Shown here piece after piece: positions 1-8,400 of a stretch of DNA of 64,000 bases. The position numbers were made by a program, and so were the translations under genes. The stretch is from Lottia gigantea (lineage: Eukaryota > Mollusca > Gastropoda > Lottiidae). A model generated the notes under the pieces. The model saw only the letters and a program-made list of their open reading frames with translations. It searched no databases and was not told the DNA's origin. The stretch spans positions 1,169,398-1,233,397 of the forward strand of contig NW_008708555.1 in NCBI RefSeq assembly GCF_000327385.1. Reading direction: 5' to 3'. Each line of letters starts with the position of its first letter. Position 1 is the first letter of the stretch.

Positions 1-141
1 TTATGGCTGAGATGAATTGACTCCCTTGGAAATGAAAAATAAGACTTTTGATTGATTTTCCTGGACCCAAAAATTGAGATTTCAGAAAAAATTGAAGCGC
101 TATTCACTTTCAGACGGCAAGAAGTATCAGGCAAATTTTAG

Positions 142-146
142 AAAAA
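142..146 (-). terminator. Pol III T-run terminator of SRP RNA copy 1
   Basis: Five consecutive T on the minus strand lie just after the stretch matching the 7SL 3' end. Confidence 0.75.
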
Positions 147-442
147 TGGAATGGGTCCAATTATATCGGACAGGCTACCAACAGATGCCTATTCACGGGT
201 GCGATCCCACTACTGCGCGACACGGGGACTTTTGCCTGCTGCGTTTCCGCCCTGGGCCGATTCGTCCCTCCTTAGACAACCTGGTAACTCTCGGCTCCCC
301 GAGTGAGACCATATTGATGCCGGGCTTAGCGCGGACACCCGATCGACATAGCGCACCTGAGAGCAGAACCCCCGCCCTCAAACCGTTCTCCACACCAAGC
401 CTCCAAGTAGCTGGATTACAGGAGCACGCCACAACTCCCAGC
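142..442 (-). ncRNA. 7SL: Signal recognition particle RNA (7SL/SRP RNA), copy 1
   Basis: The minus strand aligns by eye along its length with metazoan 7SL RNA, the scaffold of the cytoplasmic particle that pauses translation and targets ribosomes to the ER. The 5' Alu domain starts near 442 and includes the TGTAATCC motif (420-413), matching the SRP9/14-binding turn. A long match follows, containing CGATCGGGTGTCCGC and GGCATCAATATGG. The SRP54-binding helix 8 region is next, with the GGAA tetraloop and GCAGCAGG symmetric loop at about 230-250, then GTAGTGGGATCGC and GTGAATAG near the 3' end. The length, about 300 nt, equals the vertebrate RNA. A run of five T (146-142) ends it, as expected for RNA polymerase III. 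The exact 5' and 3' ends are set by alignment to the remembered human sequence and may be off by a few bases. Confidence 0.95.
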
Positions 443-530
443 GATTACTATGATGGATTTCAAGTGGGTCTCTCTCCCAACAGTCCTCGCAAATACGACT
501 GAGAGGATTTGGCGGTAATCAAAACGAGAG
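443..530 (-). promoter_or_regulatory. Likely external promoter segment of SRP RNA copy 1
   Basis: This lies immediately upstream of the RNA on the minus strand and is shared with copy 2 (1282-1365) apart from a 4-bp difference and a few substitutions. Known 7SL genes need upstream elements in addition to internal boxes. I cannot name a specific factor site here. Confidence 0.4.
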
Positions 531-980
531 TAGAATCCTGCCTAAAGAAAAAGTCCGCCTGGACCGGAAACGGCCACTTTCGGCATTATCTGTCCGCAAT
601 CAAATCACTGGATAATGCCCATGAGCTGACAGAAATGGCCAACTCAGACACTGAGGATCCGAATCTCGGCCGAAAACAAACACAGTCGCCATACCCCAAG
701 ACGGAAGGATGCAAAGGGTTTCTGCAAATAACTGCCACTACGTTCCTATACAATCAAGTTTTGCAGAAACTAGCAGCCAGCCGCTTGTAAGCCGAAATAA
801 AGGGCTGGGTTGACTAAACTGCTTAATTGTGGTCCGTTTTTATGGCTGAGATGAATTGACTCCCTTGGAAATGAAAAATAAGACTTTTGATTGATTTTCC
901 TGGACCCAAAAATTGAGATTTCAGAAAAAATTGAAGCGCTATTCACTTTCAGACGGCAAGAAGTATCAGGCAAATTTTAG

Positions 981-985
981 AAAAA
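981..985 (-). terminator. Pol III T-run terminator of SRP RNA copy 2
   Basis: The same five-T run as in copy 1, at the same distance from the RNA body. Confidence 0.75.
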
Positions 986-1281
986 TGGAATGGGTCCAAT
1001 TATATCGGACAGGCTACCAACAGATGCCTATTCACGGGTGCGATCCCACTACTGCGCGACACGGGGACTTTTGCCTGCTGCGTTTCCGCCCTGGGCCGAT
1101 TCGTCCCTCCTTAGACAACCTGGTAACTCTCGGCTCCCCGAGTGAGACCATATTGATGCCGGGCTTAGCGCGGACACCCGATCGACATAGCGCACCTGAG
1201 AGCAGAACCCCCGCCCTCAAACCGTTCTCCACACCAAGCCTCCAAGTAGCTGGATTACAGGAGCACGCCACAACTCCCAGC
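981..1281 (-). ncRNA. 7SL: Signal recognition particle RNA (7SL/SRP RNA), copy 2
   Basis: This is the second copy, 839 bp from the first, and I see no difference from it anywhere in the RNA. The Alu domain, helix 8 and 3' strand landmarks are all present, so it looks functional rather than a processed pseudogene: there is no A-rich tail or target-site duplication, and the flanks are shared with copy 1. The upstream (higher-coordinate) flank lacks four bases found in copy 1 just before the RNA start and then stays similar to about 1590, so both copies share an external promoter region. It is the last copy of the visible array. Confidence 0.95.
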
Positions 1282-1589
1282 GATTACTATGATTTCAAGC
1301 GGGTCTCTCTCCCAACAGTCCTCGCAAATACGACTGAGAGGATTTGGCGGTAATCAAAACGAGAGTAGAACCCTGCCTAAAGAAAAAGTCCGCCTGTTCC
1401 GGAAACGGCCACTTTCGGCATTATCTGTCCGCAATGAAATCTCTGGATAATGCCCATGAGGTGACAGAAATGGCCAACTCAGACACTGAAGATCCGAATC
1501 TCGGCCGAAAACAAACACAGTCGCCATACCCCAAGACGGAAGGATGCAAAGGGTTTCTGCAAATAACTGCCACTACATTCTTATACAAT

Positions 1590-1920
1590 CTTTCCCGGAA
1601 ATCCCTACGCAATGGCTGAGTTGCCGCTAAAATCTCGGCAATAAAATCAGACCGCATTGAAACACTTTAGATAAATCGAATTCGATGGAGCAATGACGAT
1701 TGGAGTTACATTTAGATTCGGGGTGCGGCCCGTCGACACCGAGATGCCAAACACTTTAACAGAACGTTCATTTTTTCGGTTTTTCCGAAGACACTGCAAA
1801 TTAACCAATCTTGGTTAAACTGAACTGGGTTTAATTCTCACTTGCCGGGGACCAGTCCCGGTGGACTCTAACGACGGAACTGAGCAAAAGGTGGGAATTT
1901 CGTGAAAAAAAAAAACCCTA
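1590..1920. other. Array right flank with short inverted repeats
   Basis: This stretch is richer in G+C than the DNA to its right and differs from the spacer of unit 1. It contains an interrupted palindrome TTAACCAATCTTGGTTAA at 1801-1818 and a near-palindromic CCGGGGACCAGTCCCGG at 1845-1861, and ends in an A run near 1905. I see no known snRNA or tRNA in it. It may be a mobile-element end or a diverged terminal unit. Confidence 0.45.
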
Positions 1921-1994
1921 AAGATAATAGATCTTTAATAACAAGTTTAATTGTATCACACAACATGAAAAAATAATGCTACAAAAAAATTGTG

Positions 1995-2055
1995 AAAAAT
2001 GGAAATGGAGTTTTACGTCTTCTTTTTCTTAACAATATTTTGACAATGAAGACGA
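1995..2055 (+). repeat. Short dispersed repeat containing ATGGAGTTTTACG
   Basis: An A-rich segment with ATGGAGTTTTACGTC followed by T-rich sequence and AATGAAGACG. Similar segments occur at 37562-37625 and 46682-46740 (plus) and at 62680-62730 (minus), so it is interspersed. Confidence 0.5.
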
Positions 2056-2189
2056 ATGTTCAATTTAGGAAATTTGTTTAAGAATGTGCATTAGTAACAG
2101 TTATTTTCTGTTAGTTAATATTTAGGTGGAGGCCTAAGACGGCACCTTGTCAAAATAACTGTCCATGTCTTACTCCAGCTAAAAAAAAA

Positions 2190-2370
2190 CTTTTATAGAT
2201 GGGTTCCCTTATTTTCATTTTATGAAAATGCTAATACTTATATGAATAGAAAGTAGAGGTGTTCTTATGACTTGGAAAAATACCAGTTTGTCATTCAGTG
2301 ACCATAATTCATTCATAATTAGCTAAATTAGAAGAGAATTACCAGCAGAATTAAGGAAACCCATCTTTAA
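2190..2370 (+). repeat. Dispersed repeat, inverted copy at 55640-55850
   Basis: Segments such as ATGACTTGGAAAAAT, CATAATTAGCTAAATTAGA and GAGAATTA-CAGCAGAATT recur in the same order on the opposite strand at about 55690-55840. The copies look only moderately diverged. No terminal structure was recognised. Confidence 0.7.
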
Positions 2371-2867
2371 TGTTAAATTAATTCTCACTTAAATAGGCCT
2401 ATAGTTCATCATTCAATTTTTCTTTGTTGGGCTTAAAATTTGTTACAATGGAAATTGTAGAAGCTTAAGTCTACACAGAAATTTTAATATGAGCTCTTTG
2501 TGTCAAATATTTAATCTAAGTTCATATCACATTAGTAATGTTAGGCCCTATAATGTTTAAAATTTGTTCAAAAATTTGAGGCTTGCACATATGGATTTTT
2601 GTTACAATTTCTCACAAGAAGTTTCAATACACAGTGACCAAGATATCAAAGGAATCTTTCATAAGAATTCGTTCAAAAACAATTTGTAAATTTGACAAAC
2701 AAAAATAAAATGGATATATTTAGAAAATATAAAGCAGGAACACTAGATAGGCCTACTATCTCTATTTCAGGTCTGAACACTGTTTCAAAGTAAATTGACC
2801 ACGAATATAACAGTAATTTTTGTAACTGAATTTTTCTCCTCATCCTTTGCTTTTGTAATTTTAACTA

Positions 2868-2873
2868 TTTATT
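2868..2873 (-). promoter_or_regulatory. Candidate polyadenylation signal of the PAS gene
   Basis: AATAAA on the minus strand, about 180 bases past the stop codon at 3054. It is the first perfect signal I see downstream. The hexamer is common in DNA this AT-rich, so it is only a candidate. Confidence 0.35.
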
Positions 2874-3053
2874 GTTTTTACAACCACTTTCACCAATTGT
2901 GTGTGATCTTCATTTGCATCTGCATCTTTAATCAGAATGACTAGGGGCCTTCAAATCTGGATTCTATTTGAGTTAAGTTATCGAGATTAAGGCCCCAGGT
3001 TTATAACTACTAACAAGTAGCTCCCTGACCTGCAGGTGATGCTAGGAACTAAT

Positions 3054-5460
3054 TCAATTTGAATTCTTGGAATTCAATAACAACTTGTCCACTTCATGAT
3101 ACAAATCACGTGAGATCTCACCGGTTAGAAGTTTATGCAAAAAAGGCGTCACTTTAGAATGACGTTCAATATTAGTACACTCCAAACATTCGGTAGTCTG
3201 TGAATTATTACAAGATTTATAGCCACGCAGATGCTGTTCCAACTCAGACATTCTATTTTTAGTACTTTGACCTCCGTTCAACTTTGAATATTGAGGAAAA
3301 TTGAAATTTTTAGAATTTGTATATGCTGTCTGAACACCTATGGAGTTTGATGATGTCACAGTTTTCTTTGTTTTGTTCTGATCTTCACAAAAATCACTGT
3401 CACTTGATGAGCTGATATCGTCGTGAGCACTAGCCGGAGAAAGGCAAATTTTTCCAACTTGCGTACTGGAAACAGTCGGTGATTGTAAGCCCCCTTGTCT
3501 CGAAGCATGACAACAATTCCAAGATGGTGGATTATTGTCAGTTGTCTTGTTCGTATTAATGTTGCCTTTACAACATGAAGTCATGTGATTGTTTGAATTA
3601 TTTAGAGATTGCTGATTGGTGGAAGTTATATTAATGTCTTGATTTTGATTGGATGGGAGTTGATACGATTTAGAGTAGCTGTCAATATTTAATACATCTG
3701 TGAAGTAATTTTGGTAGCTTTCTGTGTTCGGGGATCTTGGGTCTTCTACAGAATCTGGGATTAGTAAATCCTCAGGGCTGGATAACAAGTCTTGTTCAAA
3801 TTCAGCGAGTAAGGCTTGAGTTTGATCTTCAGCTAATCCGTCACAATACTGTATATGGAGATCCAATAAATCATCTGGAAGTTCCACTTCGTGCGAATCA
3901 TTGTCCAAGAATCTTTCATTCTTAGCAGAATCATTCACATTTACACCATTTTCCAAATTTTTCAAGAAAGCAAAATCCGATAAAGTTTTCACATTAATAG
4001 TCTGATAAACTGGTCTTGCTAAACCTTGACAACTGTGTCCATGACTACAAAATGTCTTTTTATATGGATCAGTTCTTTGAACAAAACGTGGTTGAGAGTT
4101 CATGACCTTTCGTGAAGTTAGATGGGCATTTTTCATGGAAATGGGAACCGTTTTCTTACATGTGGGAATATTCAAGGTTGCATTGCCCTCTAGCACAGCA
4201 CTGAGCAAACTTTGATTGGATGAAACACAGGAAGTGGAGGTAGTGTAAAAACTAGATTTGGATTTACATTGAGCATTTTGATTCAGTGGAATGGATGAAG
4301 CTATTGGGGATGGACTGGATGTGGTTTTGGTTTTCAGAGGGGGTGGACTTTCACGATGGAGTAGGGATCGTAAGAGTGACCCAGATGAAAGATTTTGTTG
4401 GCAAGAGTCTGAATTCTTGGAAGGTAAAGGTCTTTCTTGCAAATTTTTAAATGGCACTGGCAATAACTGGCAAGATTTCTGCACTGGATTCTTTGGATTA
4501 AAAGTTTTATCAGTAATCTTTGGTGAAAAATTTGCATTTGTCACAATTTTGTTAGGAGAGGACATGCTCTGTCCATTTCGACCCTGGATACCATCAACTG
4601 TGTAAGGTAATTTTGAGAAGTGACCTGCTTCTATTGGCCTACTTCCTCCAGGAGAGGTCCCAACTGGGCTGGATAAACTTGTGGAAGGAAAATGATTAAT
4701 GTTTTCCAGTAAATCATCTAAAATACCAAAATCATTATCAATGTCAATAGTAATAGATGATTCAGATTCCACTGGTGATGATTCTGTAGTCATCAAGATG
4801 TTGGATTCTTTACTCAATGGACACAACAGTGGATCTGAATTCTGTGTCAGGCTAGCTACGGAGGTAACCTTGACCTTCTCAATGGGAAGTAATGAAGAAG
4901 GTACTTCCAAATCCAAATCAAATAAATCATCTTCATCATCCTCTTCCATATTTAAGGTGGAATTATTTTCATCCATGATGTCTATTCCTGGATTCAGCAT
5001 ACTTTCTGTGACTGATGTCATGGTAACAGTAGGAGAACACCCTGGATATGAGGATGACTGAACATTTGACCAATCAGATATAGTCTTTTCTGTTGTCATG
5101 ACTGAACTGCCTTGTGGTTTGCTTGTAACAGCGTTTGGTTGTACTACATTTATGATTGAATTAGATGATGGTTCATTCGTAGATGAATTTGCTTGTTGGC
5201 TTACTCCTGAGGAGACTGAGTTTGGTTGTATATCACTATTTTCAGTGTGGAAAGAATTTGACTGTATTTCAGTTGTGGCTGAGTTTGGTTGTATCTCAGT
5301 CTGACTCTGGGTTTGATCAGTTTGTGGTTTATTGTCTGCCTCTGTGATCGGTACAGGCTTAGTTGGGGTTGAGGTCAAGTCAATACAGCCATGTATTTGT
5401 GGATCAGGAATGCCATTTTGTTCTTCTTCATATTTCAAATATTTTTCACCGTCTTCCTTG
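3054..5460 (-). CDS. PAS gene exon 9, large transactivation-type C-terminus
   Basis: This 2407-base terminal exon begins at TTTCAG|CAAGGAAGAC and codes residues 326-1127. The open frame continues upstream into the intron to 5540, and that part is not coding. The content is Ser/Thr/Asn/Gln-rich and probably disordered. It has a degenerate repeat of EIQPNS-like words (about 380-440), an acidic patch EEDDEDDLFDLDLE (about 498-511), and LxxLL motifs LDDLL (573-577), LRSLL (689-693) and LHKLL (1100-1104). A second acidic and leucine-rich patch, LPDDLLDL...LLAEFEQDLL (about 855-885), follows. Acidic and hydrophobic clusters of this kind are typical of activation domains, and LxxLL motifs in other proteins bind nuclear receptors. 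That role is not shown here. A poorly conserved C-terminus is normal for the family. Confidence 0.88.
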
Positions 5461-8400
5461 CTGAAATGGACAGAAAGTTTTGTTAATGGATGCTTACACC
5501 ACCTTACCTGCTCACTATTTTTATCCTGCATACTAAACACTGTATGATCAAATTTTGCAATTTATTTAAGAGACACGAGTCGTGATACATTTTAAGACAT
5601 TTGCATACCAACTGATATCAGATTCAATGTAACCAAGGAAATGATGTCATAAGATTCCATACTCTTACAGACAGAGCAACAGTCTGTCTTTAATTAAGCT
5701 TCTGAAGATCTTGTATGGTTCTTGATCAAACCTCTGATCAAATAGCTGATCTAACCTAATTGGGTAGCTGTTTTTGAATCGTTCCTATCCATTTATATAA
5801 TTTTATGTCAAAGACAAAGATAAATTCTCACCTGATGATGTAATTCATGCAGACAACATATTTCCCTTTATTTTCTGCGTCATAAATAATGGTAGCCTGA
5901 GTCTGCATCCAGACCCAATCACCACTTTTTCCCAGAAACCTGTAGTATTTACTGGTAGAAGCACCTTTGGCCAATACTGAAATACAACAAAGTTTTAAAA
6001 GTTTATAATGGGTCCTAAGCTAAATTTTAAATACTATTTCATGGTATAGTTATGGTATATTGGTTTTTTGACCATATACCAGTAGGTGTACAGGCATTTG
6101 TCCCCCCAGAAAAATAAATTGCACCCCGACTGAACACCCAAATTTCCACATATGATTTTTATACATTTTTCCCCAGAATATATGTCACCAATCAATTCTA
6201 TTTTTTTAAATTTTCTGCAGAGTGAAGGAGAACCCCATCAGACCCTCCAAGGAAGATTCTATGATTGTGGAGCTCTCTATTTGCTGTCTAAGTTCTAGAA
6301 GCCTGGCACTGCCACTGCCATATACTAAGAATTGGCCAAGCATACAGGTGTCAAATGAACATTTTCCGAGGTTTCATGGTAAAAGTTATAGAAGCTTGAA
6401 TGATAAGATTTAACATTAAACAAGTTTGTTTTGTTTGGGTCAAATCATGATACTTATTAAATAGAGAACTGGTAGTCTCCCTTTTTATAAAACAACAACA
6501 TTATTCAAATCTTAATAAATGCCAAGATGCTATGCAAAAAACCTGAGCCATTCATACTTACAATTAGAATGGCAGCTGCTGATTTTTTTGACATCCAATG
6601 GATTATGGAACTGATAACAGGTTTTACCAATCAAATCTGTTGGCTCATAACCAATCAGGGTTACAATTCTGAAAAATATCAGCATTTTTGCTTGTTAAGA
6701 ACTATCCACTATATAAAATCATAGCCTTTCAAAATAGAAAAATAGAGATTTTCTAAACTTTTCATGTGTATCAAGAAGACTGAAAACATTGATTTGCAAT
6801 ATTCAAATCATAAGTCAGAAGTATGTGTTTCTTGCAATTCCACTAAAACTAAAAGTTATTATTTTCTTTTGTAATTTTTATAATATAATTACAGGAACAA
6901 CAGAGATATGAATGTAATCTCTTTATTACCACTCAACTCCCTAAATTTCAAATTTCTGCACATACATACCTTTTTTCACAGTAGATATAGGTCATATCCA
7001 TATTATGGCGGCTCATAAACATCTGGCCTTCCATTCTAACTTCTAATATAGCTGAAGACTGAACAGGACAACAGATACACATCAATCCCTCGGTTGAATA
7101 ACCTTTCGCTTTCTTCGATGGTCGTACTTTCACTTTACCAGACCACTTAGTCATCTGAAAATTTCATGTTAATTTAAGTTTTTGAACAGCATGTGAAAAA
7201 ATTCCCCACTGTGATTATTAGATATGCTGACTATCTACAATAAACAACTCAAATATCAAATAGAAATCAAGCTTTGGAGGCTATTGGACATTTTTCAAAA
7301 AATCAAATGGCTTACCACTAAGGAATTATTCCTCAAAATTTTATCTTCAACTTTCCTGGTATTAGTTTTCATTTCAATACAGAAATTACGACTGTGAACT
7401 GTGGATAGAATTTCTGCAATATAAATAAATATAATACTTTAATTTGAATATTCATAACTCAAAGGGACATCCTCCTTTTCTATATACACGAGCACCTGAA
7501 ATAATGTGCCTGTCGGGACCACTTATTAGTGACATAATTCGTAATACACAGAATGTCGTAGTACTCAGACATAAGAAGGAAATCAATCGGAAGTATTCAG
7601 ACGTCAGATATCACAGTGTATAGACAACTATACATATCATCAATATCAAATTTAAATTTCCATCCCAATATTTTCATATTTTGTTTCATAGAATATTACC
7701 TTTTCATATTCTGTTGTATAGTTATGACACCTGACCATGTATTCTCAAAACAATCTTAGCACTAGGATGTCCTGGAATCAATGTTAGAAGATAAGAACCT
7801 AGGACATTCTAGCTCTAAGATCGTTTCGAGAATACCTGGTCAGATAAGTCCACTGATGAATATATACTATACTCTTACTGACCATCTTGGAGAATATAAT
7901 TTTCATATATTCAATCTAAGAGGTAGTATTTTTTTGAAGAATATAAACATTACTCACCTGAAGGATCTTGATGGAGATGACATGATTTATGTGTTCGAAC
8001 TTTAAGATGATTATGAATCTCATGATAGTAAGCAGGGGAGATAAATTCTGTTATAGAATGACTTATCATGTCCTCCTGAAAAATACAGAAATGGCATATT
8101 ATTTCAGAATTTACTGCGGTATTAAAGATAGTGGACCACAGCCATATACGCCCACCATGGCATGAGGATGGTAAATATTCAAGATTTTGAGGCAAGGGCA
8201 ATAACTCTGCTTCTAACGGTCGAAAATAGCTCACATTCGAACTTGATCTTAGTTTTATCAATATGTATACACATACCGAATTTAGTTTTTAGAGCGTTTA
8301 CAAGCAAATGTTGACGGACGGACAGGGGTGCCGACAATATACGTCCATATAGAGAGATGTGGGCGTACAAAAACATAGATAATCAAAACTGACAAAATGC

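Larger units (their letters stand above)
1..1590 (-). repeat. Tandem array of SRP RNA gene units, about 2 units visible
   Basis: Position 1 onward matches position 840 onward, and the match runs to about 1590, giving a period of 839 bp. Within the second unit the offset falls to about 835 because four bases next to the RNA start (near 453) are absent. Each unit holds one minus-strand SRP RNA gene of about 300 bp and a spacer of about 540 bp. Scattered differences lie in the spacer, for example near 564, 601, 611, 634 and 655 of unit 1, whereas I see none inside the RNA. After about 1590 unit 2 no longer follows unit 1, so this is the right end of the array. The left end is cut by the window. 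Confidence 0.95.

Noticed and set aside
396-442. Primate Alu contamination, because of an AGTAGCTGG-ATTACAGG match
   Set aside because: The match continues through the whole 7SL RNA, including the S domain absent from Alu, and is surrounded by non-primate spacer. It is a genuine 7SL gene.
74-1353. Two duplicated 142-146-codon plus-strand frames (and 79-codon minus frames) as a new protein family
   Set aside because: They lie across the SRP RNA gene. The identity of the two copies comes from the RNA and its tandem unit, not from protein selection.
509-1657. Frames of 78-93 codons in the array spacers as proteins
   Set aside because: They lie in the tandem spacer, begin and end at different places in the two units, and have no recognisable domain.
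5461-5540. Translation start of the C-terminal frame at 5540
   Set aside because: The frame between 5461 and 5540 is intron. A TTTCAG acceptor at 5461 joins exon 8 in phase, and the PAS-B sequence runs into it.
3737-5547. Plus-strand frames of 62-120 codons opposite the large exon
   Set aside because: They are shadows of the minus-strand PAS exon, whose reading shows PAS-gene continuity and spliced upstream exons.
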